Source: Williamsia limnetica
GTDB taxonomy: Bacteria > Actinomycetota > Actinomycetes > Mycobacteriales > Mycobacteriaceae
Assembly (NCBI RefSeq): GCF_003217475.1
Contig: NZ_QJSP01000001.1
Location: 310,001 to 374,000 of the forward strand
DNA length: 64,000 bases
Reading direction: 5' to 3'
Part shown: positions 44,471 through 55,747 of the stretch, piece after piece
Layout of the letters: every line of letters starts with the position of its first letter
Numbering within the stretch: the stretch's first letter is position 1
Made by a program: the position numbers and the translations under genes
The notes under the pieces: generated by a model
What the model was told of the DNA's origin: nothing
The model's input: only the letters and a program-made list of their open reading frames with translations
Databases searched by the model: none

Positions 44471-45295
44471 TCAGGTCAGATGGTCGAAATCACCCTGCAC
44501 CCAACCGATGTGACGGTCGGCCGAGCGCCTCAGAATCGTTCGCGCATCGCTGTCTACGAAATCTGCGAAGTTGCCGTAGATCCTGTCGAACTCGAACCTC
44601 TCCAACTGGGTCGTGACCCTGTCGACGACTGCCGCCGACAGCGGTATCCGGTTGGGATAGCTGCGCATGAAACTGACACTGGCCCGGTCCGGGTTGGGCA
44701 ACACGGTGTCGCCGGTGAGCAGCACACCCCGCCCGCCCGCACCCGCACCCCAGTGCGCGATCGCGCTCCCGGGGAAATGCCCACCCGGTTGCGTCAGCGT
44801 CACTCCCGGCAACACATCTAGATCTCCGGACCACGGCTCGATGATCGGGTCGTGGCGGGCCACCCACCCCAGATCCGCGCGGGCCACCAGCACGGGTGCA
44901 TTGTCGAGCGCACGACTCCACTCCACCTGCACCCCGAACATGTGCGGGTGGCTGGCGACGATCGCCACCACCGCGCCGTACGATCGCACCGCCTCGACCC
45001 CGGCATCATCGATGAATCCCGGCGGATCCCACATCAGATTTCCGGCGGGCGTACAGACCAACTTGCTCCGCTGGCCGATCCCGACGCCCGGGGTCGTGTG
45101 GATCTCGACAAGCCCCGCTTCGAGTTCGCCGACGCCGGTCCGTTGCCCCTCATTGGCCAGCTGCGCCAGGGAGACCCACTGCTGGCCGCCGGGTGGCAGA
45201 TACTGACGCTCGTCCGCACAGATGTGGCACCGGGGCGGCAGATCCTGGCTGTGTTCCACTGCGCAGGTGCGGCAGATCATCGTCGACCGATCCAT
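44471..45295 (-). CDS. MBL-fold metallohydrolase with N-terminal zinc-ribbon-like Cys cluster
   Basis: The 274-aa protein begins with MICRTCAVEH...PPRCHICAD, two CxxC-type pairs that may bind zinc, then a degenerate metallo-beta-lactamase domain. That domain has the metal-site remnants SHPHMFG, PGGHFPGSAIAHW and LLTGDTVLPNP. The first motif is HPH rather than HxHxDH, so one metal site may be incomplete. The substrate is unknown. The ATG at 45295 is used; an ATG five codons later (45280) is possible. Confidence 0.8.
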   Translation of the reverse strand: MDRSTMICRTCAVEHSQDLPPRCHICADERQYLPPGGQQWVSLAQLANEGQRTGVGELEAGLVEIHTTPGVGIGQRSKLVCTPAGNLMWDPPGFIDDAGVEAVRSYGAVVAIVASHPHMFGVQVEWSRALDNAPVLVARADLGWVARHDPIIEPWSGDLDVLPGVTLTQPGGHFPGSAIAHWGAGAGGRGVLLTGDTVLPNPDRASVSFMRSYPNRIPLSAAVVDRVTTQLERFEFDRIYGNFADFVDSDARTILRRSADRHIGWVQGDFDHLT

Positions 45296-45411
45296 GGATC
45301 ATTGGTAGCAAACCGCCGCTGATATCGGGGCTGTGCTGGCGATTTGGGTTGAGGGCGGCCAGTCGGCTAATGTTATCCGGCGCTGGCAGGTACGCCCTGA
45401 CAGCGACTCGG

Positions 45412-45497
45412 GTCCGAGTGGCGGAATGGCAGACGCGCTAGCTTGAGGTGCTAGTGTCCTATTAACGGACGTGGGGGTTCAAGTCCCCCCTCGGACA
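45412..45497 (+). tRNA. tRNA-Leu (anticodon GAG)
   Basis: The acceptor stem GTCCGAG/CTCGGAC closes an 86-base cloverleaf. The anticodon arm is CTAGC-TTGAGGT-GCTAG with anticodon GAG. The variable arm is long (GTCC/GGAC) as expected for a type II tRNA, and the T arm is GGGGG-TTCAAGT-CCCCC. It decodes CUC and CUU. The 3' end reads ACCC, so CCA is not encoded and must be added. Confidence 0.95.
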
Positions 45498-45505
45498 CCC
45501 AGAAG

Positions 45506-45544
45506 ACCGTGGTTCACTGAAAAGTGGGCCACGGTTTGTCTTTT
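45506..45544 (+). terminator. Rho-independent terminator after tRNA-Leu
   Basis: A stem ACCGTGG/CCACGGT with inner CACT/AGTG is followed by TTGTCTTTT, nine bases after the tRNA. Confidence 0.8.
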
Positions 45545-45582
45545 GCCCGCGCAAGTACCACCCGCGCGTCCTCACCTGCGAT

Positions 45583-45588
45583 TATGGT
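45583..45588 (+). promoter_or_regulatory. -10 element of leaderless membrane-protein promoter
   Basis: TATGGT, then six bases, then ATG at 45595. Confidence 0.55.
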
Positions 45589-45594
45589 TCCGCT

Positions 45595-46128
45595 ATGGAC
45601 CAGTCCGCTTTCTATGGAGTCGTAGCAGCCACGAACTTCACCTTGCTCGGTCTGTGGTGGGTGGCCATCAAGGATCGCGACGATCTCACCGGGAAGGACG
45701 GCCATGGCGGCCAGATGGCCTACCTGGTCTCACTGCAGTTCGTCGTCGCCGCCGCGGTCTCCCTCTTCGCACAGGTCGCTCCGCAGATCGGCGCGATCTG
45801 GCGGACCGGCTTCGCCTTCGCAGGTGTCGTCGGGGCCATCGGGGTGGTGATGCTGGCGATCCAATTCCGCGCCAACACCGACAGCAAGGTCATGCCGTGG
45901 ATCCTGGCCGGACTCGGAGTACCGCTGTACGTGCTGGTCTTCGTCGTCGCGATCTCTCCTGCGCTCGTCGACGCCCTGAACATCACGCTGGCCCCCATAG
46001 AGGTCGAGGGCCTGCTGCTGACGATCATCGTGATCCTGGGCGTTCAGGAGGCCTGGTTCGTGGCCATGACGCCGCGCCGCGCTGTCGAGGCAACCCACCA
46101 GGCACCTCCCCCGGCCCCCGCGGCGTGA
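45595..46128 (+). CDS. multi-helix membrane protein of unknown function
   Basis: I do not recognise this 177-aa protein. It has about five predicted membrane helices (near residues 5-24, 40-62, 68-90, 100-122 and 135-155), with short polar loops and a Pro/Ala-rich cytoplasmic tail. No transporter or enzyme signature is visible. It has its own leaderless promoter between the tRNA terminator and the SDR gene. Confidence 0.75.
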   Translation: MDQSAFYGVVAATNFTLLGLWWVAIKDRDDLTGKDGHGGQMAYLVSLQFVVAAAVSLFAQVAPQIGAIWRTGFAFAGVVGAIGVVMLAIQFRANTDSKVMPWILAGLGVPLYVLVFVVAISPALVDALNITLAPIEVEGLLLTIIVILGVQEAWFVAMTPRRAVEATHQAPPPAPAA

Positions 46129-46166
46129 ACGCCGGGCGGGCGGATCTGACGGCCGCGAGCGGTCAC

Positions 46167-46172
46167 TACAAT
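46167..46172 (+). promoter_or_regulatory. -10 element of leaderless SDR-gene promoter
   Basis: TACAAT, a near-perfect sigma-70-type -10, then seven bases, then GTG at 46180. An ATG at 46171 overlaps this hexamer and is unlikely to be the start. Confidence 0.65.
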
Positions 46173-46179
46173 GCGATGC

Positions 46180-47616
46180 GTGCACGAAGCCCCCACTGAT
46201 TCCATCGACATCGCCGACATGGCGGTGTTCCGCCGTGTCCTCGATCAGGCGGCAGAGCTCGACGCCGGACATCCGGATTCGATCCAGGTCCAGCGCGCTG
46301 TCGCGCACATGTTCAAACAGGCCAAGCGGCGCCGCAAGAAACAAAAGCACCAGGTGCGCCTGGACGCGGACCGAAAAGTGCTGGCAGCGACGGCAACCGG
46401 TTCGCCCGACCGCATCGACGACGAGACCGCCGGCTTACCGTTGACCGGTGCGCCGGGAACCAGTGCCGGGACCCTCATCCGCCCCCAGAACTGCTATATC
46501 TGTAAGCAGGAGTACACGCGGGTCGACGCGTTTCACCATCAACTCTGCCCCGACTGCGCTGCTGAGAATCGGGAGAAACGAACCCAGCACGCCGACCTCA
46601 CCGGACGACGCGCTCTGCTGACCGGCGGCCGCGCGAAGATCGGGATGTACATCGCCCTGATGCTGCTGCGCGACGGTGCGGAGTTGACCATCACGACGCG
46701 GTTCCCCCGCGATGCCGCCCGCCGGTTCGCCAGGCAACCCGACTCCGAGCAGTGGCTGCATCGGTTGCACATCGTCGGCATCGATCTTCGTGATCCCGCC
46801 CAGGTGACCGATCTCGCCGATTCGATCGCAACAGCGGGTCCGCTGGACATCCTCATCAACAACGCCGCACAGACGGTGCGCCGGTCCCCCGGCGCGTACA
46901 GTTCACTCGCCGATGCCGAGCGGGCGCCCTTGACCGGAGCCGCCGCGACGGTCCCGGTGTTGACGATGGGCGACAGCAGTGAATTGCACCCCCAAGCGCT
47001 GGCTTCTGGTGGCGATTCCGATTCCGCTGCCAAAGCGCTTGCCGCCCTTGCCATGACTGCAGGCTCGGCGACGGTCGAGAGGATCGCCGATGGCACCGCG
47101 ATCGACGCCGGTGGGTTGTTGCCGGACCTCGTCGACAGCAACAGCTGGGTGGAAACCGTCGATCAGGTCGACCCGCTCGAGCTGCTGGAGGTGCAACTGT
47201 GCAACAGCGTGGCCCCGTTCATCTTGTTGTCCAGACTCACCCCTGCCCTGCGCGCGTCCCCGGCAAGACGGAAGTACGTGGTCAATGTCTCGGCGATGGA
47301 AGGCATCTTTTCGCGGGGGTACAAGGGACCGGGCCATCCGCATACGAACATGGCCAAAGCCGCGTTGAACATGCTCACGCGCACCAGTGCAAGTGATCTC
47401 TTCGACGACGGGATCCTGGTCACCGCCGTCGATACCGGTTGGATCACCGACGAACGCCCCCACACCAGCAAGGTCAGGCTCGCCGAGGAGGGATTCCGGG
47501 CACCACTCGATCTCGTCGACGGCGCAGCGAGGGTGTACGACCCGGTGGTTCAAGGCGAGTTGGGTGTCGACCTGTACGGGGTCTTCCTCAAGGATTTCGA
47601 GCCGTATCCGTGGTGA
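46180..47616 (+). CDS. SDR-fold protein with N-terminal zinc-ribbon region and altered active site
   Basis: The 478-aa protein has a helical, basic N-terminal region (to about 100), then a probable zinc ribbon with C105-x2-C108 and C123-x2-C126. A short-chain dehydrogenase domain follows, with the nucleotide motif TGGRAKIG at about 148-155, ILINNAAQT, and the conserved serine in VVNVSAMEG. The usual catalytic Tyr-x3-Lys reads Thr-Asn-Met-Ala-Lys, so the tyrosine is absent. An insertion of about 90 residues, Ala/Ser-rich, follows NNAAQT. Either chemistry is unusual or the domain is a binding module. DinB is coupled downstream. Confidence 0.8.
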   Translation: MHEAPTDSIDIADMAVFRRVLDQAAELDAGHPDSIQVQRAVAHMFKQAKRRRKKQKHQVRLDADRKVLAATATGSPDRIDDETAGLPLTGAPGTSAGTLIRPQNCYICKQEYTRVDAFHHQLCPDCAAENREKRTQHADLTGRRALLTGGRAKIGMYIALMLLRDGAELTITTRFPRDAARRFARQPDSEQWLHRLHIVGIDLRDPAQVTDLADSIATAGPLDILINNAAQTVRRSPGAYSSLADAERAPLTGAAATVPVLTMGDSSELHPQALASGGDSDSAAKALAALAMTAGSATVERIADGTAIDAGGLLPDLVDSNSWVETVDQVDPLELLEVQLCNSVAPFILLSRLTPALRASPARRKYVVNVSAMEGIFSRGYKGPGHPHTNMAKAALNMLTRTSASDLFDDGILVTAVDTGWITDERPHTSKVRLAEEGFRAPLDLVDGAARVYDPVVQGELGVDLYGVFLKDFEPYPW

Positions 47617-48092
47617 ACGAAGCGCAGGTCTCCACCAGGTTGGCCGAGGCCGCGCTCAGCATCGCGGGCGAGTCTCTCGAGGCGATGACGACGATTCTCG
47701 GGGACCTCGGCGACGGGCGGGCGAACCGCCGTCCGCCGCTCGATGGCGCGAACAGCCCCTACGCCATCGTGTTCCACTGCGTGGGGATGCTGGAGCACTG
47801 GGCGGGATCAGTCATCGGCGGCGAGTCGATACCGCGGGACCGAGCGGCTGAGTTCACCGCGTCCGGACCCGTCGACGACCTCATCGAGCGGGTGGGTGAC
47901 GTGCGGTCCCGCTTGGCCGGATGGGTCGAGATCGCTGTGTCCGAGGGGATCCGGGACCGGTCGGCGAAAGGATCCACTCGCAGCGATGCCGCGACTGCGA
48001 CCCCCGAGTGGGTGCTGCTCCACATACAGCGCGAGTTGGCCCAGCATCTGGGCCAACTCGAACTGACACGGGATCTGCTGACTCAGTCCTGA
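47613..48092 (+). CDS. DinB-superfamily protein
   Basis: The 159-aa protein has the four-helix DinB/mycothiol-maleylpyruvate-isomerase-like pattern, with candidate metal-binding histidines in YAIVFHCVGMLEHWAG and in LAQHLGQLELTRD. Such proteins often are thiol-dependent transferases; in this mycothiol producer that is plausible but unproven. The GTG at 47613 overlaps the SDR stop (GTGA), so the pair is coupled. The last ten bases overlap the convergent MpaB gene. Confidence 0.8.
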   Translation: MNEAQVSTRLAEAALSIAGESLEAMTTILGDLGDGRANRRPPLDGANSPYAIVFHCVGMLEHWAGSVIGGESIPRDRAAEFTASGPVDDLIERVGDVRSRLAGWVEIAVSEGIRDRSAKGSTRSDAATATPEWVLLHIQRELAQHLGQLELTRDLLTQS

Positions 48093-49069
48093 CGTTCGCG
48101 CACGTGGTATGCGGCGCCGGCGTTCTCCCGTTTCTTCATCGCAAGGATCGCTGCATGATGGCGGCGGGCGTGATACGCCAACGGGAAGTAGGTCAGCCGC
48201 TCCGGCAGGACTTTGTAAGAGCGTCGGATCACGCGATGCATCCGCTCGAGATCTCGCTGCTCACGGTCACTCCAACTCAGTCCGAGGATCTCGCGCACCC
48301 GGGGATCCATCACCCCGACCGTGGTCAGGTAATTCAGGTTCTGGATGGGCGAGGTGGCGATCTTCGCCGCCTTGATCGCTGCGGGCCGCAGCGCCGCCGG
48401 CACCGACTCGGGTATGGGCGGTGCCTGGCGCATCTGCGCGATGAGTTCCAGCGCCACTTCGTGCGCCACGAGTTTGTTCTCGATGAAGTCATCGAAGTAC
48501 TCGTCGAACTCCTCGATGGATTCGGGGTACCCCTTCATCGGCACCTGCACGATTTTCGCGATGCGGCGGTTGTCGCGGAAGATCTCTTGTCTCTCCTTGC
48601 CATCGAACTCACGTCCGATGAGCAGTGGCCCCGCTGACAAGGTGGTCGGGAACGCTGTCGCGATGACCCACTGGTAGGCCTCGGGATTGAGCGCGCTGAT
48701 GTGCTTCCCCTGGGCGTTCTTCATCTGCAGCGGCTGATGCATCTTCCGGAGCCTCTTGCCTTCTGCCAGTGCCTCTTCGCCGCCGTACACCCAGCGCAGC
48801 ACCGAGTCGATCGACCGGATCGCCCGTCCGCCGGGGTCGGTCCGGAAAACCGAGTACTTGCCGACGACGTCGCCGATCACCGGGTGCATGACCTGCATGA
48901 CGAATGCTGCCCCGTTGACGGGCAGGAAGGTGAAGCGGCCGGTCTGCTCGGCCGTGATCGAACCCGGCGGTACGAGCTCGATCTCGCTGTCGGTGTTGTT
49001 GATCAGATGGTCTTCGCCCTCACCTGGGGCGGACATGCGCTGACGGGGTGTCGACTCCGCAATCGTCAT
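48083..49069 (-). CDS. oxygenase MpaB-family protein (DUF2236)
   Basis: The 328-aa protein matches the MpaB/latex-clearing-protein-like DUF2236 family of putative heme oxygenases: FVMQVMHPVIGDVVGKYSVFRTDPGGRAIRSI near the N-terminus and the AYHARRHHAAIL end. Histidines that could bind heme are present, but assignments are not certain. No signal peptide is seen. An AGAGG site precedes the ATG at 49069 by seven bases. It diverges from the nucleoside hydrolase. Confidence 0.8.
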   Translation of the reverse strand: MTIAESTPRQRMSAPGEGEDHLINNTDSEIELVPPGSITAEQTGRFTFLPVNGAAFVMQVMHPVIGDVVGKYSVFRTDPGGRAIRSIDSVLRWVYGGEEALAEGKRLRKMHQPLQMKNAQGKHISALNPEAYQWVIATAFPTTLSAGPLLIGREFDGKERQEIFRDNRRIAKIVQVPMKGYPESIEEFDEYFDDFIENKLVAHEVALELIAQMRQAPPIPESVPAALRPAAIKAAKIATSPIQNLNYLTTVGVMDPRVREILGLSWSDREQRDLERMHRVIRRSYKVLPERLTYFPLAYHARRHHAAILAMKKRENAGAAYHVRERQD

Positions 49070-49140
49070 GGTGAAACCTCTCATCAGGAAACGGTTGTGG
49101 TCAGATTAACAGCCGGCGCCGCATTCCGACAGGGTTCGGG

Positions 49141-49178
49141 TCGAGTTCTCTACAGACAGTCGAGTTCTCTACAGACAA
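49141..49178. repeat. tandem 19-bp repeat upstream of nucleoside hydrolase
   Basis: Two contiguous copies (49141-49159 and 49160-49178) of TCGAGTTCTCTACAGACA plus one base (G or A) lie ten bases before the -10 element, covering the -35 zone. Direct repeats here suggest a regulator binding site. Confidence 0.8.
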
Positions 49179-49187
49179 CGGGTCAAC

Positions 49188-49193
49188 TACGGT
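49188..49193 (+). promoter_or_regulatory. -10 element of leaderless nucleoside hydrolase promoter
   Basis: TACGGT, then six bases, then GTG at 49200. Confidence 0.55.
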
Positions 49194-49199
49194 CAGCAG

Positions 49200-50249
49200 G
49201 TGGTTTCCGTTCCCCTGATCTTCGACTGCGACACCGGCATCGACGACTCGCTCGCGCTGGTGTACTTGCTGGCCCATCCCGCTGCAGATCTGCGTGCGGT
49301 CCTGTCCACCGGAGGCAACGTCCCGACCGACGTCGTCTGCGGCAACAACCTCGCCTGGCTGCAATTGTGCGGACGCGATGACATCGAAGTGTGCCTCGGT
49401 GCCGACGCGCCGCTCGAGGCGCCGCTGATGACCACCGAGGACACTCACGGCCCGCTCGGCATCGGCTATGCCCAGCTGCCGGTCCCCACATCGACGAAGT
49501 CCTCGCGGGACGCTGCGGATGCGTGGATCGACCTGACCATGGACAACCCAGGCGAGATGGTGGGGTTGGTGACCGGTCCCCTCACCAACCTGGCGCTGGC
49601 CATCCGCAGGGACCCCTTGCTGCCGACGAGGTTACGCAGACTCGTCATCATGGGCGGGGTGTTCCACCACGGCGGCAACACCACTCCGACGAGCGAATGG
49701 AACATCGCGGTCGACCCGGAGGCGGCCAAAGAGGTGTTCGCGGCCTTCGGCACAGACGGTGCGCCGCGGCCCATCATCTGTCCGCTCGACCTCACCGAGA
49801 GCATCCGGATGACGCCGGACCACCTGGGCCGGCTCGCCGCGCTCGCCGAGTCGAGTCCGGTGGAACAGCCCGGCCCGGACGACGAACCCGGAACCCGTTC
49901 CGTCGCAGACAATACGATCGTCCGACATCTGGTCGACGCCATCCGTTTCTACTTCGAGTTCCACGAGGCACAATCCGAGGGTTACATCGCCCACATGCAT
50001 GACCCCTTCGCCGCCGCGGTCGCGCTGGACCCGTCCATCACGCAGACACGCCCAGCGTGCGTGGATGTGGAGACGACCGGATCGCTCACGCGCGGAACGA
50101 CGGTCGCCGACGAGCGGGGATTCTGGGGACGGCCGGTCAACGCCGGGATAGCTACCACGACCGACGCTGATCTGTTCTTCGACGACTTGATCGAACGTGT
50201 CGCGGCGTTTGCCCGTGAGCGCAGGGGTGGTCCGCGCGGGATGCAGTGA
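49200..50249 (+). CDS. inosine/uridine-preferring nucleoside hydrolase family protein
   Basis: The 349-aa protein has the calcium-binding N-terminal motif IFDCDTGIDDSLAL of nucleoside hydrolases, the VTGPLTNLALAI segment, LVIMGGVFHHGGN and the late HMHDPFAAAVALDP with the catalytic-region His and Asp. It should cleave a ribonucleoside to base and ribose for salvage. The GTG start follows a -10 element, with a tandem repeat further upstream that may make it inducible. It converges on meaB. Confidence 0.92.
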   Translation: MVSVPLIFDCDTGIDDSLALVYLLAHPAADLRAVLSTGGNVPTDVVCGNNLAWLQLCGRDDIEVCLGADAPLEAPLMTTEDTHGPLGIGYAQLPVPTSTKSSRDAADAWIDLTMDNPGEMVGLVTGPLTNLALAIRRDPLLPTRLRRLVIMGGVFHHGGNTTPTSEWNIAVDPEAAKEVFAAFGTDGAPRPIICPLDLTESIRMTPDHLGRLAALAESSPVEQPGPDDEPGTRSVADNTIVRHLVDAIRFYFEFHEAQSEGYIAHMHDPFAAAVALDPSITQTRPACVDVETTGSLTRGTTVADERGFWGRPVNAGIATTTDADLFFDDLIERVAAFARERRGGPRGMQ

Positions 50250-50278
50250 GGAACGCGGGCGCGCGGAGCGAACAAATG

Positions 50279-51265
50279 TTACGAGTCGAATGCCTCGACT
50301 ATTTCGGCGGCGGCCAAGGCCGGTGTGAGGGTCCCTGCGCGCACCTCGTCCTCGACGCGGTCCCTGATCGCACGCACCTCCGGATCCGCATCGAGACGCC
50401 GCAGTAGTTGGTCGGTGACCATCGCCCACATCCAGTTGACCTGCTGCCTGTTCCGGCGGGCCTCGAACTCGCCTGCCTCACGCAGCACCTCTTTGTGTTT
50501 GAGGACTGTCTGCCAGAACTCGTCGACGCCGGAGTTCTCGATGGCGCTCATGGTCAGCACCGGGGGTCGCCAGATCGCCTCGTGGGGTGTGAGGAGCTTC
50601 AGCGCTCCTTGAAGCTCCCGCGCAGCGTTCTGGGCTTCTCGCTGATAATTCCCGTCGGCCTTGTTGACCACAACGATGTCGGCCAGTTCGAGAACACCCT
50701 TTTTTATGCCCTGCAGGGAGTCTCCGGTTCGGGCGAGCGTGAGGAAGCAGAAGACGTCGACCATGTTCGCCACGGTGACCTCGGACTGCCCCACGCCGAC
50801 GGTCTCGACCAGGACCACGTCGAATCCGGCTGCTTCGAGCAGCACCATGGTCTCGCGGGTGGCTTTTGCGACCCCGCCGAGGGTGCCCGAGGTGGGTGAC
50901 GGCCGGATGTAGGCCCGCGGGTGCACCGAGAGCCGGCCCATCCTGGTCTTGTCGCCGAGGATCGATCCGCCGGTCCGTGTGGAGGACGGGTCGACGGCCA
51001 GCACCGCCACCTTGTGCCCCTGCTCGATGAGGTACATGCCCAGGGCTTCGATGGTGGTCGACTTGCCCACCCCGGGGACTCCGGTGATCCCCACGCGGTA
51101 AGAGTCGCCGGTGTCGGTTCCCAGGGACAGCAGCAGCTCCTGCGCCTGTGCTCGATGATCGGCCCGGGTCGACTCGACCAAGGTGATGGCGCGAGCCAGG
51201 TCAGAGCGCTTGTCGGCACGAATGGCGTCGGCCAGGGCCGCCAGATCTACCGGGGGCCTAGGCAT
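50279..51265 (-). CDS. meaB: methylmalonyl-CoA mutase-associated GTPase MeaB
   Basis: MeaB (328 aa) is a G3E-family chaperone that gates cobalamin loading and protects methylmalonyl-CoA mutase. Walker A GVPGVGKSTTIEALG lies near residue 60, the switch region follows, and the base-specific VNKADG near residue 200 matches the family. It begins 12 bases after the mutB stop, so it is co-transcribed with its client. Confidence 0.95.
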   Translation of the reverse strand: MPRPPVDLAALADAIRADKRSDLARAITLVESTRADHRAQAQELLLSLGTDTGDSYRVGITGVPGVGKSTTIEALGMYLIEQGHKVAVLAVDPSSTRTGGSILGDKTRMGRLSVHPRAYIRPSPTSGTLGGVAKATRETMVLLEAAGFDVVLVETVGVGQSEVTVANMVDVFCFLTLARTGDSLQGIKKGVLELADIVVVNKADGNYQREAQNAARELQGALKLLTPHEAIWRPPVLTMSAIENSGVDEFWQTVLKHKEVLREAGEFEARRNRQQVNWMWAMVTDQLLRRLDADPEVRAIRDRVEDEVRAGTLTPALAAAEIVEAFDS

Positions 51266-51277
51266 GTGCGGACTCGA

Positions 51278-53557
<2,280 letters not shown>

Positions 53558-53558
53558 G

Positions 53559-55550
53559 TCAGCTCTTCGCCTCGATCGTGTCGAGTAGTTCGGTCAACAC
53601 CGAGATCGCATCGATCCCGATCTGCAGGAATCCATCCGGCTTGTCCGACTCATCGGTCCACGCCTTGGGTGGTCCGGCGAGCAACACGGTGGACACGCCT
53701 GCGGCCCGCGCAGCGGCGAGCGCAGGTGCCCCGTCGGATTCATACCGCGGGTTCGCCGCACAGAGCACGGCGACCGACGGAGTCCCGGCCGCCTCGATGG
53801 CGCCGAGTACGGAGGCCCCGTCCACCGGACCTGGATTGACGGTTTCGATACCGCCGGCGGCCAGCAGGTTGGCGACGAACGTGGTGCGGCCGTTGTGTTC
53901 GGCGACCGAACCCAGCGGCAACATGATCGCAGTCGGCCGTCGGCCGTGTGCGGCCAGATGGGCGTCGGAACGATCCCGGAGTCGCTCGAATGGCCGAGCG
54001 ATACGAGCGAGGACCGGTGCTGCCGACGGAAGGTCGGCGAAGTCTGCGGACTCCGGTGTGTTGAGGGGCTTCTCGCCGAGGTTGGGGAACTCGTTGATGC
54101 CGGTGAGTGCGGTGGTGCGATGGGCGACAGCCTTCTCCCGCGCGGCCAGTGCGGTGGCGATCTGTTCACCGATCCAGCCGTCGGCGAGCGCCCGCTGGTA
54201 GCCGCCCCTCGACTCGATGTCTTGGAACAGCGCCCATGCGGCCGATGCCAGGTCGTCGGTGAGTGATTCCACGAACCACGCACCGCCTGCCGGGTCGACG
54301 ACCTTCGCGACGTTCGACTCCTCGAGGAGCAACAACTGCGTGTTGCGTGCCATACGGCGCGAAAAACTCGGGTTCGTCGTGCGATCAGCCGGTGCCAAGG
54401 CGGCGTCGAACGGCAGCACGGTGATCTGATCGGCACCGCCCACCCCTGCGCCGAACGTCGCGGTGGTCACCCGGAGCATGTTCACCCATGGGTCTCGCTG
54501 GCTCATCATCCCGAGCGCCGTGACTCCGTGGGTCACCGCTGCGCCCGCTGCGGGTGCGCCCGAGGCCTCGGCCACCCGGCCCCACAGTCGCCGGATCGCC
54601 CGGAACTTCGCCATCGTGCCGAATTGGTCATCGGTGGCTGAAAGCGCAAAGCTCAACTGCGACAGCGCTGTGTCCACAGACATACCCGCCGCGGTCAGAG
54701 CACGCAGGTAATCGACACCCGCGGCGGTGACCAAGGCCAGTTCCTGCACATCGGTTGCGCCGCCGAGCGCGAAGTCGGTGCCATCGACACGGATCGCGCG
54801 AACCCCGGCGCCGGCGTCCACCGCAGTCTGCACCGCGGCGTCGAGCGCGACGGCGGGACGGCCGGAGTAGGCAGCGGTGAGCGGGGCCAGACCGAACGAC
54901 GAGACAGTGCCGACGGTCGCGGTCTCGGGCAACAGCGGCGCGAGGGCCTGTGCGGCTTCGATGCCTGCGGCGCCGGCGTCGAGCGTGACAGGGATCAGAT
55001 CCAGTAGGACACCCTCGAGGACCGCGGCGAGCTGATCGACTCGGATCGCATCGGGCCCGACGGTCAACCACAAACCGCTGGCCCCGTTGTTCAACGCCTC
55101 GAGGATCGCCGAGTTCAGCGCGGCCGGATCCTGGGGTTCGCGATTCGGCTCATCGGTCGAACTCCGCTTCCCTACATCTCCCGGACTACTGGTCGAGCTC
55201 CGCTTCGCTACGTCTCCCGGGTCACTGGTCGAGCTCCGCTTCGCTACGTCTCCCGGGTCACCGAAACGCTCCGTGACGCGCCAGCCCATGTTCACATCGC
55301 GAGTGGGATCACTCCCGCGGACGAAGGGGTAGGAACCCGGCAATCCTGGCTCATCGAGTTCGTCGCGCCGCGTGTACAACGGTTTGATGACGAGTTCGTC
55401 AGGCGTGATCGTCGACAACAACGCCTCGGGGGTGTCGCGCAAATCCGCGACGTCGACACGCTTGGACTTGGCAAGTACCTGCGCAGCAGCGGCGGACCAC
55501 TGCTCGTAGTTCGCCTCCAGGTCTTGGAAGTCTGGTCCGGTATCCGGCAT
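53559..55550 (-). CDS. mutA: methylmalonyl-CoA mutase small (beta) subunit
   Basis: MutA (663 aa) is the non-catalytic partner. It shares the barrel and flavodoxin-like domains with MutB but lacks the cobalamin DxHxxG motif (the matching region reads AEHNGRTTF). A three-fold 12-residue repeat ([12 protein letters not shown], about residues 97-132) interrupts the early barrel region in frame and has no place in the family fold. It is the first gene of mutA-mutB-meaB. I found no clear -10 near the start. Confidence 0.94.
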   Translation of the reverse strand: MPDTGPDFQDLEANYEQWSAAAAQVLAKSKRVDVADLRDTPEALLSTITPDELVIKPLYTRRDELDEPGLPGSYPFVRGSDPTRDVNMGWRVTERFGDPGDVAKRSSTSDPGDVAKRSSTSSPGDVGKRSSTDEPNREPQDPAALNSAILEALNNGASGLWLTVGPDAIRVDQLAAVLEGVLLDLIPVTLDAGAAGIEAAQALAPLLPETATVGTVSSFGLAPLTAAYSGRPAVALDAAVQTAVDAGAGVRAIRVDGTDFALGGATDVQELALVTAAGVDYLRALTAAGMSVDTALSQLSFALSATDDQFGTMAKFRAIRRLWGRVAEASGAPAAGAAVTHGVTALGMMSQRDPWVNMLRVTTATFGAGVGGADQITVLPFDAALAPADRTTNPSFSRRMARNTQLLLLEESNVAKVVDPAGGAWFVESLTDDLASAAWALFQDIESRGGYQRALADGWIGEQIATALAAREKAVAHRTTALTGINEFPNLGEKPLNTPESADFADLPSAAPVLARIARPFERLRDRSDAHLAAHGRRPTAIMLPLGSVAEHNGRTTFVANLLAAGGIETVNPGPVDGASVLGAIEAAGTPSVAVLCAANPRYESDGAPALAAARAAGVSTVLLAGPPKAWTDESDKPDGFLQIGIDAISVLTELLDTIEAKS
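55154..55261. repeat. three tandem 36-bp repeats inside mutA
   Basis: Copies at 55154-55189, 55190-55225 and 55226-55261. The last two are identical; the first differs at several bases. Each is 12 codons, so the reading frame of mutA is kept. Confidence 0.9.
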
Positions 55551-55734
55551 TCGTCGTGAGCCCTTCGATCATCTGGTGACGTCGTGATGTCTGTCGCATC
55601 TGGACGTGGATCGACAGTAGCCGATCAATCGCTCGGGCCAAACGGGGAGGCCGGTGGTTCGCAGAGTGGGATCGGGCACACTCGTGCAGCACCGATCGCC
55701 GAGCGCGGCCCACCGTGAAGAGCCCGATCGCCCG

Positions 55735-55740
55735 TAAGGT
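55735..55740 (+). promoter_or_regulatory. -10 element of leaderless TVP38-gene promoter
   Basis: TAAGGT, then seven bases, then GTG at 55748; it excludes the in-frame GTG at 55715 as the start. Confidence 0.55.
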
Positions 55741-55747
55741 TGAGACC

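Noticed and set aside
45412-45497. tRNA lacking CCA as a pseudogene
   Set aside because: All stems pair and most actinobacterial tRNA genes do not encode CCA, so it is a normal gene.
55154-55261. The 36-bp repeats as a CRISPR array
   Set aside because: Copies are contiguous with no spacers, lie inside a coding frame and keep it open.
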